Below, in pieces: positions 53,614-62,461 of a DNA stretch of 64,000 nucleotides (its first letter is position 1; each line of letters starts with the position of its first letter). The position numbers and the translations under genes are program-made. Source of the DNA: Izhakiella capsodis (lineage in GTDB: Bacteria > Pseudomonadota > Gammaproteobacteria > Enterobacterales > Enterobacteriaceae); NCBI RefSeq assembly GCF_900115045.1, contig NZ_FOVC01000001.1, forward strand, positions 620,001 to 684,000, written 5' to 3'. The notes under the pieces were generated by a model. That model had not been told where the DNA came from and searched no databases. It was given only the letters and a program-made list of their open reading frames with translations.

Positions 53614-55842
53614 ATGAAACAAGGACATAGTAAAAGTCATCCCGGCATGAGCCGCGCTTGCCACTCATTGTCGACACCGTTGGTCATTCCTGATATTCAG
53701 TTTCCTTTCACCGCTCCCCCTCCGCGTTCAGACAGTGATCAGTTGCGGACGCATGCTCTGGCTTGGGCGGAGAGAAATGGCTTGATCGGTCGCCGTGGGG
53801 CTCACCGGCTGAGTACGACACCTTTGCTCGAATTGGGGGTCGCGTTATGCGGGAGCTCTCCGACAGAACGCGCCGAAATTCTGGTGTGCTGGTATCTCTG
53901 GGCGCTTATTCTCGATGACCGTATCGATGACGGACCATGGGCGGAAAACGGGGTGTTGGAGCGTTTTATCATCGCGGTCCAGGCGGTGACTGGGTACGAC
54001 GACGGTGCTAATCTTTCGCATAAAACGCTTAAATGTGATGATCCAATGATCAATGTTTTGGTCTGTGATTTATGGCCGCGAACCCGGAATTTGGGAGACG
54101 ATCGATGGCGGAGTCAGCTCGTGCAACATCTAGTTCAACACCTTCGCGCACAAGCGGCGCTGGTAAGAATGCAGGAGATCGACGCGGCGATTACGCTGAC
54201 CAGGTATCTGCCATTGCGGCGTGATTCGTTTGGCGCGTTTTTCTTCTTTGATCTCATCGATGCGGCCGAATCTCTCGACCCGTATCAACATTCAGCGGAC
54301 ATCGAATGGTGGAATACACTGCGTGAACACTGTGCGAATATCATTGCATGGACGAACGATATCTATTCGGTTGCTAAGGATGTGGTTTGTGGTGAACGCT
54401 TCAACTTGGTATCTATCCTGACGGACAATACGGGCATAGACTGGTCTACCGCGATTGAGTCCGCTCATCAGAAGGTGAAAACAGCGGTTGCAGAATTCAC
54501 CGCAACCGCTAACCAGCCTCCAAGTGACCAGCTGTCCAAAGCGACTGACCCTGATCGCCTACGTCATATTGTCCGTGCAGCAGGGGACTGGCATCGGACC
54601 GTTTCTCGCTATCACCTGCAGAGCACAAATTTTTTAGAACAGTCCACACGGCAGCTGGATCTGGAACTTACGCCTCCCACGCTTAAATCCCGACAATTCG
54701 AAATCGATCCTTACCCCATATATGATCGTCTACGGACCACCATGCCAATCGTATACGACGAACCCACGGATTTGTGGCTTATCAGTCGGTACGTGGATGT
54801 CAAAGCCGCATTGATCCACCCAAATGTGAGCAATAACAATTACGCATGGCAGATTGGACCACTGCTTGGACCTACTCTTGTCTCGATGGACGGTTGTGAA
54901 CACGCGCAACACAGAGCATTGCTTAGTCCGGCATTTCGCGGCAAAGCACTTGAAGTACTCAGAGACTCTATTACGTCAGTTACTACCGACCTGCTTGCGC
55001 AGATGCATGATCGCACTCAGGTAGATCTCATTGCTGATTTTACCTCAGTGTTGCCGGTTCGCGTGATGGCTCGTGCGCTGGGTCTACCGGCTGATACTTC
55101 CCAGCAGATTGAACAGCTAAAAAACTGGGGTGCTGTCGGCTTCTCTTATCTGGGCAACTATCGACAGGATCCAGCACTGTTAACTGGCGGGGTGTCCAAT
55201 CGGGATAGTTTCTATGACTATATTCAGCCCTATATCGACGCCCGTCGAGCTCAACCCACAAATGATTTGATCTCGCATTTACTGGCGGCCCGAATTGATG
55301 ATCAGCCTTTATCCGAGACGTACATTCGAGCTTACTGTGCAATCCTGATGACAGCGGGTAGTGAGACCAGCAACGGAGCCTTAGCGAATACTATTGTCAA
55401 TCTGTTGAGTGAGCCTGGTGTCAAAGATGCGGTGATGGCTAATCCCGACCTGATGGATAATGTGTTCACCGAAACTTTGCGGCGTAATCCTCCTTTGCAA
55501 CTCGTACTCAGAGAAGCTAAAGACTCAATGGATTTACCCTCAGGAATACTTCCTTCTGGTGCGAACTTTGCATGTCTAATCGGTTCGGCTAACCGTGATC
55601 CAGATAGATTCCCTGATCCTGACACCTTCAATATGATGCGTCCCAATCAGGCTATAAATCATTTTGCTTTTGGTGCGGGGCGGCATTTCTGCTTGGGTGC
55701 GATGATGTCTCAGATGGAGATTACCACTGCCAGCCGTATGTTGTTACAGGCTTTTCCAAATGTGCGTTGGGCTCCAGAGTTTCAGCCTACAGAACATGGA
55801 TTTCTTAACCGCGTTCCTAATCGACTGGAGGTAACATTGTGA
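53614..55842 (+). CDS. Terpene synthase-cytochrome P450 fusion protein
   Basis: One 742-residue polypeptide carries two enzymes. Residues about 40-345 are a class I terpene synthase: Asp-rich motif LILDDRIDDGPW (101-106), an Arg pair near 202-203 as diphosphate sensor, the NSE-type metal motif TNDIYSVAKD (248-256) and the terminal RY pair (332-333). Residues about 362-742 are a bacterial P450: I-helix AGSETS (581-586), ExxR ETLR (620-623) and haem loop FAFGAGRHFCLGA with Cys693. The linker is only 15-20 residues and the DNA reads through without a stop. It should cyclise a prenyl diphosphate and then oxidise the hydrocarbon. ATG 53614 has AAGGAG 6 bases upstream; TTG 53593 is not needed. No ferredoxin or reductase gene is adjacent. 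The final acid of the NSE motif is Asp rather than the usual Glu. Confidence 0.93.
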   Translation: MKQGHSKSHPGMSRACHSLSTPLVIPDIQFPFTAPPPRSDSDQLRTHALAWAERNGLIGRRGAHRLSTTPLLELGVALCGSSPTERAEILVCWYLWALILDDRIDDGPWAENGVLERFIIAVQAVTGYDDGANLSHKTLKCDDPMINVLVCDLWPRTRNLGDDRWRSQLVQHLVQHLRAQAALVRMQEIDAAITLTRYLPLRRDSFGAFFFFDLIDAAESLDPYQHSADIEWWNTLREHCANIIAWTNDIYSVAKDVVCGERFNLVSILTDNTGIDWSTAIESAHQKVKTAVAEFTATANQPPSDQLSKATDPDRLRHIVRAAGDWHRTVSRYHLQSTNFLEQSTRQLDLELTPPTLKSRQFEIDPYPIYDRLRTTMPIVYDEPTDLWLISRYVDVKAALIHPNVSNNNYAWQIGPLLGPTLVSMDGCEHAQHRALLSPAFRGKALEVLRDSITSVTTDLLAQMHDRTQVDLIADFTSVLPVRVMARALGLPADTSQQIEQLKNWGAVGFSYLGNYRQDPALLTGGVSNRDSFYDYIQPYIDARRAQPTNDLISHLLAARIDDQPLSETYIRAYCAILMTAGSETSNGALANTIVNLLSEPGVKDAVMANPDLMDNVFTETLRRNPPLQLVLREAKDSMDLPSGILPSGANFACLIGSANRDPDRFPDPDTFNMMRPNQAINHFAFGAGRHFCLGAMMSQMEITTASRMLLQAFPNVRWAPEFQPTEHGFLNRVPNRLEVTL

Positions 55843-56651
55843 CCGGCCCCGCAGGTAAACCCTGCTATACCCAAAGTTATCTTGGTAGTCAGTGCGTCGG
55901 AGAATTAGCACGACTGCGCACCCTGGAGTACGCTTTTGACCCGCTAAGTAAAACGGTTTTCGAGCAGTTGGAGATTCCGGCCAGGTCTGACATCCTTGAT
56001 CTTGGTGCTGGCGCAGGATCGTTGGCTGGCTGGTTGGCCAGGCAATATCCCGATGCTAAAGTCACCGCCACCGCCACCGACATTGATATCCGATTCCTTA
56101 TAGATGTACCCGATATTCAAGTGATCTCCCACAATATTGTGACCGATGATTTTCCTGCTGCCTCTTTTGACGTAGTGCATGCCCGGGCGCTATTGAGTCA
56201 CCTTACTGAACGTGAGGCTATATTAACTCGAATTGCCAGTTGGGTTCGTCCTGGCGGTTGGTTGATAATAGAAGATGTGAGTCTGCAACCGAGTTTGAGC
56301 ACCACGAACCCGTTGTTCCGAAAAATCGCCCTGGCCGGAATAACTCTTCTTGAACAGTCTGTTGGTTCCGACATGTTCTGGGCCGATATTCTTCCCAGTC
56401 GTCTACGTGACAGAGGATTATCCAATATTGGACATCGAACCGTCGAAGGTCGTATAGGTGACAATAGTCCAGCTGATACCTTCTGGGCGGCAACGACCGT
56501 CCAGGCGGGACCGGCGCTATTGAAGTTAGGCTTGTTAACTCAAAATGATCTCGATGCTATGGCCAGCCTACGTGCTGCTCCTGAGTTCACTGATACAGCG
56601 TTGACATTCGTCAGCTCATGGGGGCAAGTCCCCATACGTCGAAAAGCATAG
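55839..56651 (+). CDS. SAM-dependent methyltransferase of the terpenoid cluster
   Basis: The 270-residue class I methyltransferase has SAM-binding motif I ILDLGAGAGSLAGWLA (about 52-67), the motif II/III region FDVVHARALLSHLTERE and VRPGGWLIIEDV. Its GTG start overlaps the stop of the fusion gene by 4 bases and has GGAGG 7 bases upstream, so it is translated together with it. It may methylate a prenyl diphosphate before cyclisation, as in 2-methylisoborneol or sodorifen pathways, or O- or C-methylate the oxidised terpene. Sequence alone does not choose between these. Confidence 0.88.
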   Translation: MTGPAGKPCYTQSYLGSQCVGELARLRTLEYAFDPLSKTVFEQLEIPARSDILDLGAGAGSLAGWLARQYPDAKVTATATDIDIRFLIDVPDIQVISHNIVTDDFPAASFDVVHARALLSHLTEREAILTRIASWVRPGGWLIIEDVSLQPSLSTTNPLFRKIALAGITLLEQSVGSDMFWADILPSRLRDRGLSNIGHRTVEGRIGDNSPADTFWAATTVQAGPALLKLGLLTQNDLDAMASLRAAPEFTDTALTFVSSWGQVPIRRKA

Positions 56652-56699
56652 TCTCGCCCTCGCATTGTGCGGACAGCAATTTATAAAAGGAAAAACACA

Positions 56700-57239
56700 A
56701 TGACCAATGATGTTGTGTTAGTCGACGCACACGATAGACAAATCGGTATTTGTGACAAGCGCGCTGCGCATTTGGATGAAGGAAAGCGCCATCGCGCATT
56801 TTCGGTACATCTAATCGACAACGGCGGACGTCATCTCCTTCAATGTCGTGCGGCAGGAAAAATGCTTTGGCCTGGTTATTGGTCGAATGCTTGCTGCAGT
56901 CATCCGGCTCCAGGAGAAACCATCCTGGCCGCTGCTTCCCGGCGTCTGCAGGAGGAATTAGGGATATCTGCTTCCTGCCGCTTTATATATAGTTTTGAGT
57001 ATCATGCTCGCTTCGGTTCGATCGGTGCGGAACATGAATTATGTCATGTATTAGTTGCACGTTCTGACGCGGTGGTAACGCCTTCTGCATTGGAGATTCG
57101 CAGTATCAGATGGCTGACTCGCGATCAAATATCCGCACAACTTTCAAAATCAGAAGCACAATTCACACCCTGGTTTCGAATGGAGTGGCATTGTCTTTTA
57201 TCTGAGTACCCTTCGTTCGACATGGTAATGGCTGGCTAA
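56700..57239 (+). CDS. idi: Isopentenyl diphosphate isomerase, type I
   Basis: Idi interconverts IPP and DMAPP. The 179-residue Nudix-fold protein has the active-site Cys in SNACCSHPAPGE, the Nudix-like AASRRLQEELGI, the metal-binding Glu region EYHARFGSIGAEHELCHVLVA and a C-terminal FTPWFRMEW. It lies 48 bases after the methyltransferase. The longer frame from 56667 lacks a ribosome site; ATG 56700 has AAAGG. It would raise the DMAPP pool for the terpene made by the fusion enzyme. Confidence 0.95.
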   Translation: MTNDVVLVDAHDRQIGICDKRAAHLDEGKRHRAFSVHLIDNGGRHLLQCRAAGKMLWPGYWSNACCSHPAPGETILAAASRRLQEELGISASCRFIYSFEYHARFGSIGAEHELCHVLVARSDAVVTPSALEIRSIRWLTRDQISAQLSKSEAQFTPWFRMEWHCLLSEYPSFDMVMAG

Positions 57240-57657
57240 AACCTGGCGCCAAAGCAGGTGTATTGCGCTAGTTAATGTTCATCTTCATACAGTACTTGCA
57301 GAGCTGCTTTCCTCTCGAAGTCTGTGGATATCTTCAGGCTCCAGAGGACGGCTTTGTCGCCCCTCCAAAACGAACCGCTGACTGTTGCGTTTCCGGGGAG
57401 AGTTCCACCAAACTTGTCACTTAGAATCCAAAAGATGTCATGACAATCATTTTATTAATCTGGTAAGGGGAGGCTTCACTTACCGACGTCATCATAAGCA
57501 AATCGATGTCCACCCTGTAGTATTTTTGCGGGAAAATCTGCCGGTAATAATCAATTCGGTGCCATAGTATTAAAAGCATCGCTATGAGAGGTTCGCTAGA
57601 TTGCTCGTCATACTGTGTTGCTTCTGCCAAAAAAGTCAATTAACGAAGGGGGCTATC
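57240..57657. other. Gene-free region between idi and hchA
   Basis: No coding sequence is supported. It ends the terpenoid operon and contains the hchA promoter region. No clear terminator hairpin was recognised. Confidence 0.4.
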
Positions 57658-58533
57658 ATGTCTAACTTAGCATCTGAAAATCGCAATCCAGTTCCTGATG
57701 TTGCTGAAGAAAATGCATTTTTCCCATCGCCTTACTCTCTGAGTAAATACACTTCATCAAAGACAGATTTTTGCGGCGCCCACTATCCTGCGCCTTATAA
57801 AGGAGGCAAGTGGAAGGTATTGATGATTGCGTGTCAGGAACGCTATCTGATGATGCAAAATGGAAAGTTTTTCTCTACCGGGAACCATCCTGTGGAGATG
57901 TTATTACCCATGCACCACATGGATCTTGCCGGGTTCAACATTGACATTGCTACGCCATCTGGCGATCCGGTTAAACTTGAAATGTGGGCTTTTCCTTCAG
58001 AGGATGAGGCGGTCAGAGTCACATATGAGAAGTATCGCCTTCAACTTAAACAGCCCAAAAAACTGACTGAAGTGGTGAAGGATCTAGATGCTGGCAATTA
58101 TATCGGCATTTTTATACCGGGTGGTCACGGAGTATTAAACGATATCCCCTTCAGCGAAGACGTGAAAAAAGCGCTTTACTGGGCCAATAAAAACGACCGC
58201 TATGTCATTTCACTGTGCCACGGACCTGCCGGTTTATTGGCGGCAAGTCTGGGCGAGAATAAAGAAAACTTCCTGTATCGGGGTTACGAAATCTGCGTTT
58301 TCCCTGACATGCTCGATACCGGCGCAAATATTGATATCGGCTATATTCCGGGCCAGATGCCCTGGCTGGTCGGTGAACGTCTTAGCGCATTGGGCGTCAG
58401 GATCATCAACAGTGATATCACGGGAAAAGTCCATAAAGATCGTCGTTTATTAACCGGTGACAGTCCATTGGCGTCCAATAATCTCGGCAGGTTAGCCGCA
58501 GAGACATTGCTGGCCGAGGTCGCCGCACAATAA
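57658..58533 (+). CDS. hchA: Hsp31 chaperone/glyoxalase III HchA
   Basis: The 291-residue DJ-1/PfpI superfamily protein matches E. coli HchA through most of its length. It has FFPSPYSLSKYTSSKTDF, GKFFSTGNHPVEMLLPMHHM, the oxyanion region FIPGGHGVL, the nucleophile Cys in VISLCHGPAG and the C-terminal DITGKVHKDRRLLTGDSPLA. It acts as a holding chaperone and converts methylglyoxal to lactate. ATG 57658 has AAGGGGG upstream; the extension to 57601 is leader. A perfect 10-bp stem (58522-58551) spans its stop codon. Confidence 0.95.
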   Translation: MSNLASENRNPVPDVAEENAFFPSPYSLSKYTSSKTDFCGAHYPAPYKGGKWKVLMIACQERYLMMQNGKFFSTGNHPVEMLLPMHHMDLAGFNIDIATPSGDPVKLEMWAFPSEDEAVRVTYEKYRLQLKQPKKLTEVVKDLDAGNYIGIFIPGGHGVLNDIPFSEDVKKALYWANKNDRYVISLCHGPAGLLAASLGENKENFLYRGYEICVFPDMLDTGANIDIGYIPGQMPWLVGERLSALGVRIINSDITGKVHKDRRLLTGDSPLASNNLGRLAAETLLAEVAAQ

Positions 58534-59115
58534 GCAGTGTCATTGTGCGGCAGGCCTTAAACCGCTCTCACCAAAGAAAGCGGCCAGTCACCGTCTTTAT
58601 GCATCGGCTTATCAGTTCGCTGAAGCAACGGTTTTTGAGGGTTCCGTCGGATACAGCGCCTTTAGGCTGGCGTGCTTTACGCCTTCAATCTTGAAATGAA
58701 AGGAGGTGTGGTGTATCAGGATCAGGGTTTCTGGGTTGACGGCGGTGACGGGGGAGGGGGCGCGGCTATCACGGCAATTAGCATGCTTCCAGGCAAGCAA
58801 ACCTCCATCATTCTCCCTTTTAACTAATATTTTTTATCCCAGTTAATAAAGGCAGGTACGTCAATCCGTATAGCCTATTACTTCAATAGCGCATAATGGC
58901 TCACAAATAGATGCAATACCCTGTAAAGTGTGTGGCGTTACAGGCAGATTGTCCTGATCCAGGAATGCAGGACAGCCCTTTGCATTTATTACATACAGCG
59001 CCAGCCTCTGGGAAATTATGCGCCGACTGACGATTTTCCTTGTCCTCTGCGGCCTGCTGGTGCGTGCGATAGAACGGAATTACGTTTCACGACAATAAAC
59101 GATAAGGATAGCGTT
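58534..59115. other. Gene-free region upstream of katB
   Basis: Short frames exist but none shows a ribosome site and recognisable motif. It should contain the katB promoter; an OxyR site could not be defined by eye. Confidence 0.4.
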
Positions 59116-60663
59116 ATGAGCAATACTCGTATCACAGGCGGTTACATTACGCGAAAAAAGTTGCTGGTTGCTTTAACCTCACTGGCCATCAGCCCGATGG
59201 CAGTGGCAGACACCTTAACCCGTGATAATGGTGCAGCGGTGGGTGATAATCAGAATTCACAAACTGCCGGTGCCAACGGTCCGGTGCTTTTGCAGGATGT
59301 ACAACTTCTGCAAAAGCTACAGCGTTTCGATCGCGAGCGTGTACCGGAACGCGTGGTACATGCCCGCGGCGCAGGCGCGCATGGTGAGTTCACCGCCACT
59401 GCGGACATTTCCGATTTAACGAAGGCGAAAGTGTTTACTGCGGGTAGCACAACGCCAGTGTTTGTTCGTTTTTCAAGCGTAGTACACGGCAATCACTCAC
59501 CGGAAACGCTGCGCGATCCTCGGGGATTCGCGACCAAGTTTTATACCACTGAAGGCAACTGGGATCTGGTCGGTAATAACTTCCCCACGTTCTTTATTCG
59601 TGATGCGATAAAATTCCCGGATATGGTGCATGCGTTCAAGCCTGATCCCCGCACCAATCTGGATGACGATTCACGGCGTTTCGATTTCTTTTCTCACCTG
59701 CCGGAATCGATCCGCACCCTGACGCTGCTCTATTCCAACGAAGGGACACCGGCTTCTTACCGCAATATGGATGGCAACAGCGTTCATGCTTACAAGCTGG
59801 TGAATAATAAAGGTGAAGTGCATTACGTCAAGTTTCACTGGAAAACGCTGCAGGGGATTAAAAATCTGGATCCACAACAGGTTGAGCAGGTACAGGGAAA
59901 AGATTACAGCCATATGACGCACGATTTGGTGGCGGCGATTAATCGGGGCGACTATCCCAAATGGGATCTCTATATTCAGGTTCTGAAGCCTGAGGATCTG
60001 AAGTCGTTTGATTTTGATCCACTGGACGCGACCAAGATTTGGCCTGACGTGCCGGAGCGTAAAATTGGCCAGATGGTGCTGAATAAAAATACCGACAATG
60101 TATTCCAGGAAACTGAGCAGGTGGCGATGGCACCATCCAACCTGGTGCCAGGAATAGAACCTTCGGAAGATAAACTGCTACAGGGCCGCCTGTTTGCCTA
60201 TGCCGATACTCAGTACTACCGTATCGGAGCCAATGCGCTCAGCCTGCCGATTAATCGTCCGCATAGCCCGGTTAATAACGGCAATCAGGACGGCCGCCTC
60301 AACAGTGGGCATACCCTTGATAAGGGGGTGAATTACCAGCCGAGTCGCATCTATCCGCGTGAAGAGCTTAGCTCTGCCCGATACAGCCGTACACTGCTGA
60401 AAGGCACTACCCAGCAAAGTAAAATCCAGCGTGAACAGAACTTCAAACAGACCGGCGAGCTGTACCGCTCTTACAGCAAGAAAGAGCAGAACGATCTGGT
60501 GAACAGCCTGGGCACGTCGCTGGCTGGTGCAGACAAGGAGAGCAAGAACATCATGCTGTCTTATTTCTATAAAGCAGATAAGGATTACGGTACGCGTCTG
60601 ACTGGCATAGCAAAAGGGGATTTGGGCACAGTACAGAAATTAGCGGATAAACTATCCGACTGA
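59116..60663 (+). CDS. katB: Exported haem catalase KatB
   Basis: This 515-residue catalase has a signal peptide (LLVALTSLAISPMAVA, cleavage near residue 31), so it acts in the periplasm. Distal His82 is in RERVPERVVHARGAGAHG, distal Asn in GNWDLVGNNFPTFFIRD, and haem-ligand Tyr in RLFAYADTQYYRIG. ATG 59116 is used; the longer open frame from 58930 would bury the signal peptide. Followed 62 bases later by an ankyrin-repeat gene, it matches the katB-ankB pair of Pseudomonas. Confidence 0.94.
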   Translation: MSNTRITGGYITRKKLLVALTSLAISPMAVADTLTRDNGAAVGDNQNSQTAGANGPVLLQDVQLLQKLQRFDRERVPERVVHARGAGAHGEFTATADISDLTKAKVFTAGSTTPVFVRFSSVVHGNHSPETLRDPRGFATKFYTTEGNWDLVGNNFPTFFIRDAIKFPDMVHAFKPDPRTNLDDDSRRFDFFSHLPESIRTLTLLYSNEGTPASYRNMDGNSVHAYKLVNNKGEVHYVKFHWKTLQGIKNLDPQQVEQVQGKDYSHMTHDLVAAINRGDYPKWDLYIQVLKPEDLKSFDFDPLDATKIWPDVPERKIGQMVLNKNTDNVFQETEQVAMAPSNLVPGIEPSEDKLLQGRLFAYADTQYYRIGANALSLPINRPHSPVNNGNQDGRLNSGHTLDKGVNYQPSRIYPREELSSARYSRTLLKGTTQQSKIQREQNFKQTGELYRSYSKKEQNDLVNSLGTSLAGADKESKNIMLSYFYKADKDYGTRLTGIAKGDLGTVQKLADKLSD

Positions 60664-60725
60664 CACCGACGATAAGCGCCAGCACCACAGTGTAGGCTTT
60701 TTAGCAGGATGATGAGCAAAACGTG

Positions 60726-61265
60726 ATGAAAGCACTTTATCTGTTGTTTTTCCTGGCGGCCGCGCCGATGGCTGCCATTCAGGCTCCGAACAACGCCAGC
60801 GAAAAACAGATCAAACAGCAGCTAAACAACTATCTGTGGGATGCTGCACGAACGGGAAATAACGGCGTTATCGACGATTTTATCGCCGCCAGATACAATC
60901 TCAACGTGCAGGATGAACGCGGTTATACCGCAGTGATCCTGGCGGCCTATCATGGCCATCGGGCGACAGTGGAAAACCTGCTGAACGCTGGTGCCGATCC
61001 TTGTCTGCGTGATAAACGCGGCAATACTGCACTGATGGGGGCTATTTTTAAAGGCGAAGTGAAAATAGCAGGGCAGTTGATAACCGCAAAATGCAATCCG
61101 GATACGCGTAATAATGCCGGGCAGACCGCGGCCATGTATGCGGCCTTGTTTCAGCGACACTCGTTGCTGGAACAGCTTAAGGCCAAAGGGGCTGACATGA
61201 ACGCTACTGACGTCAACGGCAACAATGTCGCCGCGCTGGCGCGCGGCGACATTAATAACCCTTGA
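60726..61265 (+). CDS. ankB: Exported ankyrin-repeat protein AnkB
   Basis: The 179-residue protein has a signal peptide (YLLFFLAAAPMAAIQA) and four ankyrin-type repeats. Examples are LNVQDERGYTAVILAAYHGH, DPCLRDKRGNTALMGAIFKG, NPDTRNNAGQTAAMYAALFQ and DMNATDVNGNNVAALARG. In Pseudomonas aeruginosa AnkB supports KatB activity in the periplasm; the same pairing here suggests the same role. ATG 60726 is preferred to GTG 60723. Confidence 0.92.
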   Translation: MKALYLLFFLAAAPMAAIQAPNNASEKQIKQQLNNYLWDAARTGNNGVIDDFIAARYNLNVQDERGYTAVILAAYHGHRATVENLLNAGADPCLRDKRGNTALMGAIFKGEVKIAGQLITAKCNPDTRNNAGQTAAMYAALFQRHSLLEQLKAKGADMNATDVNGNNVAALARGDINNP

Positions 61266-62461
61266 TCAGATAGATCATTGAGGTGCACAACCTGTCAGAT
61301 TCCCGGATGTGCGCAGCACAGAGGTAGGTTATTGGTGAAAAGAGCCGTCTCGCCGTTTATTTAATTCAAAATCTTTTTCAGGTGTGTTGAACTGATCCTC
61401 TCACGCGGAATTTAAACACGCTGCAGATACCGGCAGGATTATGCATGTTGAGCTTCCTGTCTTCACGCCCTGAAAAATTCCACAATCCAGGGCATGGGGA
61501 ACAGGGCAAAATCAACCAGTATATTGGTAAATAACGCTAATTTAACATAATATACATTATGCGCACCAACGGTAAGGTTAGCGGAATCTGGTGGGAATCG
61601 TTGACACTGGCTGAGTTGTTATGCAGAACATCAAAGATCTCTATTATGAGATGCGAACAAATAATCTTCGTAAAGATAATACTTACGACACAGATGCGTA
61701 CAAGGGCGTTATGCGTACCAACGTAGTGTACATGAAATTCTGACGCGCTCAGTACCGTTATCCTTTTAACACCTTTCCACCGTCTGAATCTCAAACACGT
61801 AACAGAAAACAGTGACCTGTGGTGCAGGAACGTCCACAGACTGTCGCGTTGGCCGACGGGCATCAACGGAAAACGACACGTGGTAGGAATCGGAAACAAG
61901 CGCCTGAGCAAGAATGAACGGATGGGCGAATATGTCACGCCAGAGCACCGTTATTGCCTGCGAAACAGGCACGCCAGTCAGGGAAAGCCAGCGCCGCCCT
62001 GCTCTGCCTGTGCTGCCAGGACAGTAAAAAAAAGTAATGACAATAAGTATTTTTTTCATGATGCAGTATCGGTAAGCGTGGATCGTAAACTCACGGCAGG
62101 TGTAGCCTCACGAGGGTGCGTGTTAGTGACTATGTCATATAATGCAGCCTTTTCAGTTGGATCCAAGTTCAATGCCTCATGAACGGCTACCGCGAGTCTG
62201 CTGCTCACCGGCCCCCACCGTTTGCCGGAGCGGAGTCGTGCAGATTACCTGTGCTGGCACTGCTGCATGAAAACTACAGTGAATTTGGCCCGCATATTGG
62301 AAGCTGAAAATCTCAGGGGACGTCATGCTATTGTTATTTCAGTTATAAAACACTCAGAAAATATATGCTGTTCAAGAAAATAATCGATAAAAATGGTTTA
62401 TTGATAGTAATGCAGGCACCGATATGTAATTAATTCATTTTTATATGAAGGGTTATCAGGA
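61266..62461. other. Gene-poor region before the right-edge toxin-like gene
   Basis: Apart from a possible secretin fragment on the minus strand, listed separately, no coding sequence is supported. Composition turns AT-rich from about 62340, where the promoter of the next gene is expected. Confidence 0.4.
61766..62059 (-). pseudogene. Possible secretin-like N-terminal fragment
   Basis: The 97-residue frame starts with a hydrophobic leader (MKKILIVITFFYCPGSTGRA) and continues LSLTGVPVSQAITVLWRDIF, which recalls the N-terminal domains of secretins of type IV pilus or type II systems. It then stops, whereas secretins have 450 or more residues. The match is by eye and weak. Confidence 0.3.

Noticed and set aside
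58612..58800. 62-codon minus-strand frame upstream of katB
   Set aside because: No recognisable domain, low-complexity coding, and no clear ribosome site.
61537..61938. 133-codon minus-strand frame
   Set aside because: No ribosome site or family motif; it overlaps the possible secretin fragment in another frame and looks like chance.
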